Shown here piece by piece: positions 8,809 to 17,815 of a DNA stretch of 64,000 nt. The notes beneath the pieces are model-generated. The model worked only from the letters and a program-made list of their open reading frames with translations. It ran no database searches and had not been told where the DNA came from. The first letter of the stretch is position 1; each line of letters begins with the position of its first letter. Position numbers and translations under genes: made by a program. Source of the DNA: DATJGR01 sp963787045. Lineage in GTDB: Bacteria; Pseudomonadota; Gammaproteobacteria; Pseudomonadales; Azotimanducaceae. The stretch covers positions 1-64,000 of the forward strand of contig CAWBBR010000016.1 of NCBI GenBank assembly GCA_963787045.1, in the 5' to 3' direction.

Positions 8809-10667
8809 TCGCCACCTCCGGATTGGTCCATCGCAAGCTGATCGGTCGCGCGCGCAATGGCAATGCGCGTGACCAGCAGCTGGCGTTCCACTTGCGCGAT
8901 CTCGCGGTGGATTCCGGAACGGATCTGATCGCCGAGACGCGTCTCGCGGTCGGCCAACGCCACGGCAACTTCACGCGTGATCGAATCGGCGCGCGTCTGG
9001 AACGCGAGGAAGTCGGTCTGCACTCCGGCGGCGAGCACGCCCTCGGCGCGCGACACGCGAAGCAGCTTCGCATCGATCTCGGCCATCTGCTCCGCGGTCG
9101 CCGTCGTTTCGTTTTCCACGGCGCGCAAACGCGCCATCCGATCTTCTACCAGATTCCAGAACGCAATCCCTTCGAGATAGTTCACGCGCGCAAGCAACTG
9201 TGCCCGCGTCGTATCGTCGGGCGTCTGCATCAATAGCGCGCGTTTCGCGCTCAAATTGTTCAGCAGCTTCGCTTCATCCGGATTGGCCAGCGCGAGCATC
9301 CACTCAGACGTGCGCTCCGGCGTCGCCGCAGTCAATGCATCGATGCGCGCATGCATTTCGGCGAGCGTCTGCGCGGCTTGCTCGCGCCGCTCGCGCAGAC
9401 CGCGCGTATCGATCAATTCGCGCGCCGCTACCGCCCGACGCCGCTGTTCCGTGGACAACGCATCGAACGTGGCGAGTTCGTCCGGCAGATCCTTCAACCA
9501 TTCCTGCATCGCGCGCAGTTCACGCCACTCCAGCAGCAATTGCTGCACGTCCTCGGTCGCAAGCCACTCGAGCCAGTCGGTGTGGCCGAGCGTCTGTCGC
9601 CACTCGTTCATGACGCTGTCGGTGGAGTCGTCGCCTTCCGGTTGCGCAAACACCTGCAGCAATCCGCCGACCCACACCGGGTCTTCCGCCCGTGCGGCGA
9701 CGGTTTGCAGCTCGGAAAGGCGTCCTTCGAATGTGGCCTCCGCCGATCGGTAGTTGGTGAGCGCGAGTTCGCGCGACGACATGAGTTCGAGACTCATCGG
9801 AAAACCGAGCTGCGCCGTGGCGCTGCTCTCGGACCAGTACGCATCCTTCTTGAGCGAAAGCCAGATGCGCGCCGCGAGTTCGTAGTTGCCGTTGTCCATG
9901 GCGAGACCGCCGTACGACGTCAGCGCCAGATCGCGATAACGGCCTTCCGCCGGTAGGCCGCCGATCACCGCCTCGGCCGAAGCCGCCTCGGTACGCTGAC
10001 GCTTCACCACCGACAGCGCGACTAAGGCGCGCTGCTTCAGATCGAGCGCATCGGCTTCGTACACGTCCATCGCGCCGAGCGTCGTGAACGTCTGTTCCGC
10101 CTGCTCGAGCTGACCCGCGGCGCGCTCTGCAACGCCGAGGTTGAACAACGCATACGCACGGAATGCCTGCTTCGGATCGATCCGCGCAATCGCGTTCTGT
10201 GCCGCAGCGAAATCGCTCTTCTGCGTCGCAACTTCGGCGCGCATGAATTCGACTTCCGGATGAATCCGCTCGTGGCCGAGCCAGCTCTTGCCGAGATCGA
10301 TGTTTGCAACGTTGCGTTCCACTCCGGCCCAGTCCTGGCGGCGGAAGTCTTCGCGCGCGAGGTGGAACGACAGCCGCATCTTGTCGAGCGGTGTCAGTTC
10401 GCCGTCGCCGACCGAAGCGAACGTCTGCTCCGCCATCGCAAACATGCCGTCCGCGAACGCGAAGCTGCCTTTCGCCAACTGCAATCGAACCGGATCGTTA
10501 CCGACGGCGCCGCGGCGCTCGACGATCAGCGTATCGAGCAACGCCTGCTGATAGTCGTCCTGGTAGTAGTCATAGAGGACGGTGCCGTAGTACAGATCCG
10601 GCAACGGGGTCACCGGCTGCACCGTGAGCACACAGCTCAAGATCCAGTCGCACAGAAGTTCCTTCAT
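8805..10667 (-). CDS. Large helical TPR-like protein (620 aa)
   Basis: Starts at ATG 10667. A short hydrophobic N-terminus (ILSCVLTVQPVTP) may be an uncleaved or weak signal. The first 300 residues contain TPR-like helical pairs (for example YALFNLGVAERAAGQLEQAEQTF). The second half is long, charged and alpha-helical with coiled-coil character. I do not recognise a named family; similar proteins occur in gammaproteobacterial clusters with AgmX/ExbB genes. It is translationally coupled to the 926-residue lipoprotein (ATGA) and lies 25 nt after the upstream periplasmic gene, so it belongs to the same operon. Likely periplasmic scaffold; biochemical function unknown. Confidence 0.7.
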   Translation of the reverse strand: MKELLCDWILSCVLTVQPVTPLPDLYYGTVLYDYYQDDYQQALLDTLIVERRGAVGNDPVRLQLAKGSFAFADGMFAMAEQTFASVGDGELTPLDKMRLSFHLAREDFRRQDWAGVERNVANIDLGKSWLGHERIHPEVEFMRAEVATQKSDFAAAQNAIARIDPKQAFRAYALFNLGVAERAAGQLEQAEQTFTTLGAMDVYEADALDLKQRALVALSVVKRQRTEAASAEAVIGGLPAEGRYRDLALTSYGGLAMDNGNYELAARIWLSLKKDAYWSESSATAQLGFPMSLELMSSRELALTNYRSAEATFEGRLSELQTVAARAEDPVWVGGLLQVFAQPEGDDSTDSVMNEWRQTLGHTDWLEWLATEDVQQLLLEWRELRAMQEWLKDLPDELATFDALSTEQRRRAVAARELIDTRGLRERREQAAQTLAEMHARIDALTAATPERTSEWMLALANPDEAKLLNNLSAKRALLMQTPDDTTRAQLLARVNYLEGIAFWNLVEDRMARLRAVENETTATAEQMAEIDAKLLRVSRAEGVLAAGVQTDFLAFQTRADSITREVAVALADRETRLGDQIRSGIHREIAQVERQLLVTRIAIARATDQLAMDQSGGGE

Positions 10668-10692
10668 GCATCATCCTTGCTGCTGTGCCGAC

Positions 10693-11296
10693 TTACGGTG
10701 AAACCGTGGCCACGAACTCGGGCTGATACTTCGCCGTCGAGTCGGAGATCTTCAGTTCCACGTAGCTGGGCTCGAATGATTTCTCGAAGGTCACCGTCGT
10801 TGCACGACGGTAGTCGCGGCCTTCCGGACCTTTGCCGGTAAAGAACGCGGTCAGCTGGTTCTCGCCTTGTTTCACGTTGCCGACGAACAGGCGTTGTACG
10901 CCGCCGCGAAACAGCGCGTCGGCCTGCTTCTCCGTATACAGATAGTGGGTGACGTCTTTGCCGTTGAGCTTGAGCGTTACCGAGTCGAGTGCGAAGAACT
11001 CGCCGACATCCATGGACAGGAACACGGCCACCTGCGTGCTGGCCGGATACAACAGATCTTCTTCGAGCACGACGAGATCGCGCTTGAGTTCGACGAGGTC
11101 GCTTCTTGATGCCTTCCATCTGGCTGCCGAGCGCCGCGGGATTTCCGGGCGTCTCCGTCTCACTGGTTGCATCCGCCGGTGCGGTCTCGTCGACGGGAGC
11201 GTCCATCAGCGCATCCAGCGCGTCACCTGCGAGCGCGGCGCCGCTGATGCTCAACGAAACGAGCAGCGCGCCGAGGGTCAATGCGATCCGTTGCAT
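10693..11296 (-). CDS. Exported hypothetical protein, one frameshift
   Basis: The N-terminus from ATG 11296 is a clear signal peptide (LTLGALLVSLSISGAALA) followed by an acidic Ala/Thr/Glu-rich stretch. One extra base near 11104 breaks the frame after QMEGIK. In the neighbouring frame the protein continues with a DLVELKRDLVVLEEDLL helix and a beta-rich domain (VFLSMDVGEFF, LKLNGKDVTHYLY, GENQLTAFFTG), ending at 10693 for about 200 residues. I do not recognise a characterised domain. It sits between the thioredoxin-like gene and the large helical gene in the same direction, so it is probably a periplasmic component of the same system. Confidence 0.65.
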
Positions 11297-11324
11297 CTGA
11301 TGGGTCCTCTACCGGGTCCGGGAA

Positions 11325-11813
11325 TTACTTGTTGATCAGCTTCTTGACCACTTCGAGGTACTTCGCTTCGTCGCCGGGCTTGTAACCGCGGTGGACGTAG
11401 CGCACGACACCGTCGCGGTCGACGACGACGCTGCTCGGCATCGACTCGAGGTCGTACAGTTCGCTGACTTTCTGGCCCTCGTCGACGAGCACCGGAAACT
11501 TGACGCCGGCCTTGTTCGCGACGTCTTTCGCCGGACCTGCCTTGCCTTCGACGTTCACGCCGAGCACGGTGAAACCCGCGCCTTTGTAACGTTCGTCGAT
11601 GCGCTCGAGCAGCGGCATCTCCTGGCGACACGGTCCGCACCAGCTGGCCCAGAAATTGATCAGCACGACCTGACCGCGATATTCCTTGAGCCGCGTATTC
11701 TTCCCGTCGATGCTCTTCAGCGTGAAGTCCGGCGCGACGTCCGATACCGCGACGGCCTGGCACAGCGCGGGCACGCAGACACACGCGGCCGCAATGATTT
11801 TTGCGAGTTTCAT
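11325..11813 (-). CDS. TlpA/ResA-like thiol-disulfide oxidoreductase
   Basis: 162 residues from ATG 11813, preceded by AAGGAAAG. A signal peptide (about residues 1-20) is followed by a thioredoxin fold with the active-site WCGPC (Cys59, Cys62) and the typical APDFTLKSIDGKNTRL entry and cis-Pro region (SMPSSVVVD). The family reduces or isomerises periplasmic disulfides, for example in cytochrome c maturation. It lies 28 nt upstream of the exported hypothetical gene and is the first minus-strand gene of the long operon, so it may service Cys-containing envelope partners. The substrate is not predictable from sequence. Confidence 0.85.
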   Translation of the reverse strand: MKLAKIIAAACVCVPALCQAVAVSDVAPDFTLKSIDGKNTRLKEYRGQVVLINFWASWCGPCRQEMPLLERIDERYKGAGFTVLGVNVEGKAGPAKDVANKAGVKFPVLVDEGQKVSELYDLESMPSSVVVDRDGVVRYVHRGYKPGDEAKYLEVVKKLINK

Positions 11814-12463
11814 GGCATTACTTTCCTTTGTTTTCCACACCTCGACACGGCCACTACTCCACGACGCTTCCGCTATCCGTTTGCTACCGCTGTCAATGGC
11901 CAAGCTACGCGATCGATCATGTCGTCGAAAGTCCCTGCACCACCGACTGCTGCAACTGGTGAGGCGCCCGATTTCCGTCTCAGTCGAGCTTTCGAACTAC
12001 CGACATGGATCGCCAATGGGCGCACCGCGCCCGCCTGCGCACCGATCCTTGGTGACGCAATGACCCGACCGGGATCCGTTCCGGTCACGCCAATCTGAAT
12101 TCGTGGAAAGCGGCGCGCACGAAGAAGAACCGGGAATCGCCGACTACTCGTACGAATTGGGTGAGGTGTGGAACACCCAACGGCATACGACAGCGATTCC
12201 CAGTCCTTTGACCGTTGCGACATCTCTTCATTTGGTTGGATGCCGTCCTGCATCTTCGTCGTCCAGCGTGCACCGCGTGCATCTTCGGAAACCGAACGTT
12301 AGTCGAGCGGGCCAAGTGTTAATGCGGTCGCGTTCACAAATCCCCGGCCACCATGGCGCGCGCCACCGCGAGTTGAGAGCAGCCGCAACGATCGACTGGG
12401 GACGGTTTCGAAATCGGCGTCGCTGCAATAGACTCCGAACCAAGGGCTGTGGGGGCACGCACG
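11814..12463. other. 650-bp intergenic region without a supported gene
   Basis: No reading frame here has a convincing start, ribosome site and protein-like composition; the open frames look like chance frames of GC-rich DNA. The base composition is a little more AT-rich than the flanking genes. A small hairpin lies at 12157-12180 (7-bp arms TTGGGTG/CACCCAA, 10-nt loop) with no T-run. The part next to 11814 must hold the promoter of the minus-strand operon, but I see no strong consensus boxes. Decayed coding sequence is possible but not demonstrable by eye. Confidence 0.5.
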
Positions 12464-12667
12464 ATGAAACTCGAATATCCGTTGGTCCGTTATCTGGGTC
12501 CCGCGATCGATCCGGGCTTCGACGCCGAAGCGCGCGACGACTGGCGCCTGCTGGTCAGTCCGCGTTTGCGCCGGATGTGGCCGGAGATTCCGCTGGAAGT
12601 CCGCTGCGCGATGGTCGAGAGCTTCCAGAAACTGTACGGCGCCGAATCGGCCGCCGCGCTGACCTGA
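12464..12667 (+). CDS. Small hypothetical protein (67 aa)
   Basis: An open frame from ATG 12464 (alternative GTG 12449) to TGA, encoding a soluble acidic protein with PLVRYLGPAIDPGF, a DDWRLLVSPRLRRMWPEIP segment and a C-terminal helix. No signal or membrane segment. I do not recognise the family. The composition is protein-like (charged, with evenly spaced hydrophobic residues and Trp), which favours a real gene over a chance frame. It precedes the cysteine synthase gene by about 100 nt on the same strand. Function unknown. Confidence 0.5.
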   Translation: MKLEYPLVRYLGPAIDPGFDAEARDDWRLLVSPRLRRMWPEIPLEVRCAMVESFQKLYGAESAAALT

Positions 12668-12711
12668 CGCGCGCGCCACTTCTGTCGATATTCTGAAGCC
12701 GTCTTTGGCGC

Positions 12712-12730
12712 CTACCGGGCGAGCCGGTAG
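12712..12730. promoter_or_regulatory. Short palindrome upstream of cysteine synthase gene
   Basis: Perfect 7-bp inverted repeat CTACCGG / CCGGTAG with a 5-nt spacer, 36 bp before the cysteine synthase ATG. No T-run follows, so it does not look like an intrinsic terminator. It could be a protein-binding site or an RNA hairpin near the 5' end of the transcript. Evidence is only the symmetry. Confidence 0.35.
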
Positions 12731-12765
12731 ACTCGCCGCTGTTTTTCGGTTCTAAAAGAAGCCGC

Positions 12766-13747
12766 ATGTCCATCCATCACGGATTCATCGATACCGTCGG
12801 CAATACGCCGCTGATCCGGCTCGCCAGCCTCTCCGAAGAAACCGGTTGCGAGATCCTCGGCAAAGCCGAATTCCTGAATCCCGGCGGATCGGTCAAAGAC
12901 CGGGCCGCGTTGTGGATGATCCGCGCGGCCGAAGCCGATGGGTCCGCTGAAGCCCGGAGGCACGGTGGTAGAGGGTACCGCCGGCAATACCGGAATCGGC
13001 ATCGCCCACATCTGCAACGTGCGCCGCTACGGCTGCATCATCTACATGCCCGACAACCAGTCGCAGGAAAAGGTCGACATCCTGCGCACGCTCGGCGCCG
13101 AGGTGCGGGTGGTAAAGACCGTGCCGTACAAAGACCCGATGAACTACCAGAAACAGGCCGGGCGCTTTGCCGCCGAACTGCCCGGGGCGGTGTGGGCCAA
13201 CCAGTTCGACAACGTCGCGAACCGGCAGGCGCACTACGACGCCACCGCGCCGGAGATCTGGGCCGCCACGAACGGTCGGGTCGACGCCTTCACCTGCGCA
13301 GTGGGCACCGGCGGCACGCTGGCCGGCGTCAGTCGCTTCATGAAAGAACAGAACCCGAACGTCAGGATCGTGCTCGCCGATCCGCCCGGCAGCGCACTAC
13401 ACAGTTACGTGAAGACCGGCGACCCGGTGATGAGCCCCGGCCCCTCGATCACCGAGGGGATCGGCAACAGCCGCGTCACCGACAACCTCGCCGGCACTCA
13501 GATCGACGACGCGGTGCAGATCAGCGACCAGCAGACGGTGTCGATGGTGTACCGGATGCTGCGCGAGGAAGGTTGGTTCTTCGGCTCGTCTACCGGGCTC
13601 AATCTCGCGGCCGCCGTTCAGGTGGCTCGGGACCTGGGACCGGGGCATACCGTCGTTACGGTGTTGTGCGACGGCGGCGGCAAATACCAGTCGCGCCTCT
13701 TCAACCGCGGCTGGCTCGCCGAGCGCGGTCTGAGTCCCGATCCCTAG
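12766..13747 (+). CDS. cysK: Cysteine synthase A (O-acetylserine sulfhydrylase), one frameshift
   Basis: A PLP-dependent enzyme that makes L-cysteine from O-acetylserine and sulfide. The start ATG 12766 opens GFIDTVGNTPLIRL; the PLP lysine is in GGSVKDRAA (about residue 45). An extra G in a G run near 12941 breaks the frame at GLLKPGG; the adjacent frame continues with VVEGTAGNTGIG (substrate loop), CAVGTGGTLAGV (phosphate-binding loop) and ends at 13747, giving about 327 residues as expected. The GTAGNTG and GTGGT motifs are intact, so an uncorrected homopolymer error is likely. Cystathionine beta-synthase-like enzymes are the main alternative, but the sequence is closest to the CysK type. 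Confidence 0.85.
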
Positions 13748-13855
13748 ATCCTTCCGGCGCCGGGACGCCCTGATATGATCCCGGCCATGTGCGATCTGTC
13801 TGGATGGTCACGCCGGAACGTTCGCCGCCACGTTCGCGGATTCGCCGGCGTCGTC

Positions 13856-15235
13856 ATGCGGGTTCTTCTCGCCGTTGCCGCGGCGACGCCCTCCCTCATC
13901 GCTCATGGCGACGCTCGCGCCGTGTGGGTGCTCGAACTCGACGGACCGATCGGGCCCGCCACCGCCGACTACTTCGTATCGAATCTTCGCGGCGCGCAAC
14001 GCGCCGACGCCGCGTTGTTCGTGCTGCAACTCGATACGCCGGGCGGTCTCGATCATTCGATGCGCGACATGATCAAGGCGATTCTGGCATCGAAGATACC
14101 GGTCGCGACTTATGTCGCACCGAACGGCGCGCGCGCCGCAAGCGCCGGCACTTACCTGATGTATGCCAGCCACATCGCGGCAATGGCGCCGGCGACGAAC
14201 ATCGGTTCGTCGACCCCCGTGAGTATCGGCGGCGAAGGCTCGCCGTTCCCATCGCCCGGCGGTTCGTCCGATCCGGAGCAAGGCAAATCTCCGGACAAGA
14301 CCGCGCCCGACGACGAACCTCCCAACACGCCCACGAAGGCGCCCGGTTCGACGATGGAGCGCAAAGTCGTCAACGATGCGGTCGCCTACATCCGCGGTCT
14401 TGCGGAACTGCGCGGGCGCAACAAAGACTGGGCCGAACAGACCGTGCGCGAAGCATCCAACCTGCCGGCGTCGGAAGCGTTGGCGCAACACGTGATCGAC
14501 TTCATCGCCATCGATCTGGACGACCTGTTGCGCCAGGCAAACGGTCGCGAAGTTGCCGTCGATGGCGGCACCGTGACGATCGACGTGAAAGGCGCAGAAG
14601 TCACGCGCGTGAAACCTGGCTGGCGCTACCAGTTGCTTTCGGTGATCACCGATCCGAACGTCGCGTACATCCTGTTGATGATCGGCATCTATGGACTGAT
14701 TCTGGAGTTTTACCATCCGGGCACCGCCGTACCCGGTGTCATCGGCGTGATCTGTCTGCTGCTGGCCGGCTACGCGCTGCAGATGTTGCCCGTCAACTAT
14801 GCGGGTCTGGCGCTGATCGTCGTCGGCATTGGATTGATGGTCGCGGAAACGTTTCAGCCGGGCTTCGGCGTGCTCGGTGTCGGGGGCGCCATTTCATTCG
14901 TCTTCGGTTCGGTGATATTGATGGATACCGATCTACCGGGTTATCAGATCTCGATGCCGATCATCGCCGCCTTTGCCGCCTCGTCAGTAGCCGTCATCGT
15001 GTTCGTCATCGGCGCCGCCATGCGAACGCGACGAAGGAAGGTCGTTACCGGGCGCGAGTCGATGGTCGGCGCCACCGCGGTGGTGATGGACGACTTCGAC
15101 GGCCGCGGTCTCGTGCGCCTGCACGGCGAAATCTGGCAGGCGGCGTCCCGCACGCCGCTGATCAAGGACACGAAGGTGCGCATCGTGCGTATGGACGATC
15201 TCGTTCTAACCGTCGAACCCCAGGAGCAAACCTGA
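13856..15235 (+). CDS. NfeD family membrane serine protease (ClpP-like)
   Basis: 459 residues from ATG 13856, chosen because a signal-like segment follows; in-frame starts at 13775 and 13787 add a basic tail. The N-terminal ClpP/SDH-like protease domain contains the nucleophile in AASAGTY (Ser96) and the general-base lysine in MERKVVNDA (Lys170), with a Ser/Pro-rich insertion between them. Four to five membrane helices follow (about residues 260-390), then an OB-fold NfeD domain at the C-terminus (VGATAVVMDD). Such proteases cleave membrane proteins of the stomatin/slipin class, and a slipin gene overlaps the stop by one base. The pair probably acts in membrane-protein quality control. Confidence 0.85.
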   Translation: MRVLLAVAAATPSLIAHGDARAVWVLELDGPIGPATADYFVSNLRGAQRADAALFVLQLDTPGGLDHSMRDMIKAILASKIPVATYVAPNGARAASAGTYLMYASHIAAMAPATNIGSSTPVSIGGEGSPFPSPGGSSDPEQGKSPDKTAPDDEPPNTPTKAPGSTMERKVVNDAVAYIRGLAELRGRNKDWAEQTVREASNLPASEALAQHVIDFIAIDLDDLLRQANGREVAVDGGTVTIDVKGAEVTRVKPGWRYQLLSVITDPNVAYILLMIGIYGLILEFYHPGTAVPGVIGVICLLLAGYALQMLPVNYAGLALIVVGIGLMVAETFQPGFGVLGVGGAISFVFGSVILMDTDLPGYQISMPIIAAFAASSVAVIVFVIGAAMRTRRRKVVTGRESMVGATAVVMDDFDGRGLVRLHGEIWQAASRTPLIKDTKVRIVRMDDLVLTVEPQEQT

Positions 15236-16002
15236 TGGAGATCTTCTCCGGCATTCTGATCGCGTTCGTCGCCATCCTGCTGTTCAGTGCGGTTCGCGTG
15301 CTGCGCGAATACGAGCGCGGCGTGGTCTTCTTCCTCGGCCGGTTCTATGCCGTCAAAGGCCCGGGATTGATCATCCTGATTCCGGTCGTGCAGCAGATGG
15401 TGAAACTCGATTTGCGCACGGTGGTTCTCGACGTGCCGAGCCAGGACCTCATCACGCGCGACAACGTCTCCGTGAAGGTGAACGCGGTGCTGTATTTCCG
15501 CGTGGTCGACCCGGAGCGCGCCATCATCAACGTCGAAGACTACATGGAAGCAACCGGACAACTCGCGCAGACGACGCTGCGATCCGTACTGGGTCAGCAC
15601 GAGCTCGATGCGCTGCTTTCCGAACGCGACAAGCTCAACATCGATCTGCAGAAGATCCTCGACCAGCAGACGGATCAATGGGGCATCAAGGTCGCGAACG
15701 TGGAGATCAAACACGTCGACATCAACGAGAGCATGATCCGTGCGATCGCAAAGCAGGCCGAAGCGGAGCGGGAGCGGCGCGCCAAAGTGATTCACGCCGA
15801 GGGCGAGTTTCAGGCATCGCAGAAACTCGTCGACGCCGCCGCCCAACTGGCGACGCAGCCGATGTCGATGCAACTGCGCTATCTGCAGACGCTGGTCGAG
15901 ATCGCCGGAGAAAAGAACTCGACCGTCGTGTTCCCGATACCGATCAACTTCATGGACGCGGTGCAGAGACTGATCGAATCGAAGACGCCGCCGCAGCAGT
16001 AG
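15235..16002 (+). CDS. SPFH-domain slipin (stomatin/prohibitin family)
   Basis: 255 residues. The start ATG 15235 shares its first base with the stop of the NfeD gene, showing tight coupling. An N-terminal membrane helix (ILIAFVAILLFSAVRVL) is followed by an SPFH domain (REYERGVVFFLGRF, GPGLIILIPVV, LDVPSQDLITRDNVSV) and a charged helical C-terminal region (AEAERERRAKVIHAEGE) that drives oligomerisation. Slipins form ring-like membrane microdomain scaffolds and are substrates or partners of NfeD proteases. No departure from the family is visible. Confidence 0.9.
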   Translation: MEIFSGILIAFVAILLFSAVRVLREYERGVVFFLGRFYAVKGPGLIILIPVVQQMVKLDLRTVVLDVPSQDLITRDNVSVKVNAVLYFRVVDPERAIINVEDYMEATGQLAQTTLRSVLGQHELDALLSERDKLNIDLQKILDQQTDQWGIKVANVEIKHVDINESMIRAIAKQAEAERERRAKVIHAEGEFQASQKLVDAAAQLATQPMSMQLRYLQTLVEIAGEKNSTVVFPIPINFMDAVQRLIESKTPPQQ

Positions 16003-16019
16003 CGCCTCGAGTCGATCCG

Positions 16020-16835
16020 TTAGCGTCCCGAGAACTTCGGCTCGCGTTTTTCGACGAATGCTTTCGCGGCCTCGCGGTGATCCTGCGTCAATCCGCTGTG
16101 GACGTGGTGTGTCGCTTCGAGGTCGAGACACTCGATCACATCGCCGCCGTTCGCCCGATTGAAGTTCTCCTTCATGTAGCGATACGCAACGGTGGGGCCG
16201 GTTGCAATCCGGCGAGCGATCTCGAGCGTGGTGCGCTCGAGGTCGGATGCCTGAACGACACGATTCGCGATGCCCAGTCGCAGGCACTCGGCGGCGTCGA
16301 GCCGCTCGGACAGATAGTAGAGTTCGCGCGCCTTGCCGCTGCCCACCAACTGCGCGAGGAAGAACGTTCCGCCATAGTCGCCGCTGAACCCGACCCGCGC
16401 GAACGCCGTCGTGATGACGGCGCTGTCGGCCATAACGCGCATGTCGCACGCGAGCGCCAGCGAGAGTCCCGCTCCGGCTGCCGGTCCCGTCAACATCGCA
16501 ATCACCGGCTTCGGCATCAGATAGATGCGCCCGGCGGTGTTTCGTTGCGAGAGACGCTGCGCATGAATTCGTTCATCGAGCGTGGGGCCGCCGCCCGACC
16601 CGCCTTCCGCCATGCCTTTGACGTCGCCGCCTGCGCAGAACCCGCCACCGGCGCCGGTCAACACCACACAGCGAACGCTCGCGGCGCGTTCCGCATAGTC
16701 GAGCGCGCGCGCCATGCCGTCCAGCATTTCTCCGGATAGCGCGTTGCGACGTTCGGGACGATTCATGGTCAGCACCGCGACACCGTCGGACTCCGTGGCA
16801 AGCAGATGCTCGGTGCCGGTTTCGATCTTGCTCAT
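16020..16835 (-). CDS. Enoyl-CoA hydratase/isomerase family protein, PaaG-like
   Basis: 271 residues from ATG 16835, preceded by AAGGGGG. A crotonase fold with both oxyanion-hole elements (GGFCAGGDV near residue 70 and GPAAGAG near 120). The two catalytic glutamates of classical hydratases are absent: the aligned positions are Ser in GLSLALACD and a hydrophobic residue before GFSGDYGG. Instead Asp153 in GDYGGT matches the acid of PaaG-type ring isomerases and delta3-delta2 enoyl-CoA isomerases. I therefore favour an isomerase over a hydratase. The substrate is some acyl-CoA. It is convergent with the slipin gene. Confidence 0.8.
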   Translation of the reverse strand: MSKIETGTEHLLATESDGVAVLTMNRPERRNALSGEMLDGMARALDYAERAASVRCVVLTGAGGGFCAGGDVKGMAEGGSGGGPTLDERIHAQRLSQRNTAGRIYLMPKPVIAMLTGPAAGAGLSLALACDMRVMADSAVITTAFARVGFSGDYGGTFFLAQLVGSGKARELYYLSERLDAAECLRLGIANRVVQASDLERTTLEIARRIATGPTVAYRYMKENFNRANGGDVIECLDLEATHHVHSGLTQDHREAAKAFVEKREPKFSGR

Positions 16836-16856
16836 TCGGTCCCCCTTATGATGTTG

Positions 16857-17721
16857 TCAGGCCGACGGAATCGCGCATCGCGCCAATGCCACGGGCAGGC
16901 CCGCGACATCGCAACGATGTCGATAGACGGCGCCACCGCGATCGGACCCGGTGCCTTCAGAACCCGAAACGATGTACAGATCCTTCAAATCGTCGCCACC
17001 GAAACACACGCTCGTACACATCGGTTGCGGAATTTCGACGAAGCTGTCGACTTTGCCGTCGGGCGCGAACACCGCGACGCCATGCCCTTCACCGGCCAGC
17101 GCAACCCACACGCGTCCGTCCACCGAGACGACGAGCCCGTCGGGAACGCCTTTCTCCGCGCGCGCGAACAGGCGTTTCTCGCCAAGCGTTCCATCGGCGG
17201 CGACGCTATAGCAGAACACGCTGCTGCGGCGGCTGTCCGAGTGATACAGCGTGCGTCCGTCGGGTGAGAAACCGAGGCCGTTCGTCAGCTGCACGTCGCG
17301 GCCGACCATTCGGGAGGTACCGTCGAGATCGATCAGATAGAGATTGCCGGCCTGTGGCGTGCGGCCGTCCGCGAATACCGGGCTGGCTCCCAGCGAGCCG
17401 GCGTAAATGCGCCCCTTAACGTCGGTGGTTATGTCGTTGTAGCCGACGTTGCCGTGATCGGGGTCGGAGTCCAACAGCGTGACTGTGGCGCCACCGTCGA
17501 AGCCCTTGTAAGAAATGTTGCGGCCGCTGACGACGAGACCACCCGCTGCATGCAACGCCATTCCACCGATGCCGCGGCGATGCTCGAACACGCTGCTGAC
17601 CTGCCCGTCTCGCGACAGCGCGAACACACCGCCAAATAGAACATCGCTGAACAACAGACCGCGTTGCGGATCCCAGTACCGGTCCCTCGATGAGACCGTA
17701 GCCCTTCGTGAGCGCGTGCAT
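16857..17721 (-). CDS. SMP-30/gluconolactonase family protein, one frameshift
   Basis: Likely start is ATG 17721 (MHALTKGYGL), preceded by GGGGGAG. One extra base near 17675, just after LIEGPV, breaks the frame; the continuing frame (WDPQRGLLFSDV onward) gives about 287 residues. It shows the six-bladed propeller pattern of the SMP-30/gluconolactonase/LRE family: E-G-P at the start, NGLGFSPDGRTLYHSDS, PDGLVVSVDGRVWVA. The metal-binding Glu of the EGP motif, Asn and Asp of these motifs are present. The family hydrolyses sugar lactones or similar esters. It is divergent from the Ldh-family dehydrogenase. Confidence 0.8.
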
Positions 17722-17815
17722 GACTCCCCCGAGATTTCCCAACGCCTTGGCCGCACCTTGTCATAGCGATCCACAAACGGCAACACTACGGAACCGCCAT
17801 CGAGGAATGCACGTC

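Noticed and set aside
6064..8841. A 925-codon open frame on the plus strand opposite the large TPR lipoprotein gene
   Set aside because: Arg/His/Val-rich shadow of the real minus-strand gene, which has a lipobox signal and TPR repeats; long antisense frames are expected in GC-rich DNA.
12103..12696. A 197-codon plus-strand open frame in the intergenic region before cysteine synthase
   Set aside because: Low-complexity Arg/Ser-rich composition, no ribosome site, and overlap with the better small frame at 12464-12667.
12680..12765. A riboswitch or SAM-type leader upstream of cysteine synthase
   Set aside because: Only a short 7-bp palindrome is present, with too little space and no aptamer-like conserved core.
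13789..16002. A single 737-codon open frame covering the NfeD gene region and slipin
   Set aside because: Only its last 255 codons are protein-like (slipin from ATG 15235); the first part is an out-of-frame reading of the NfeD gene.
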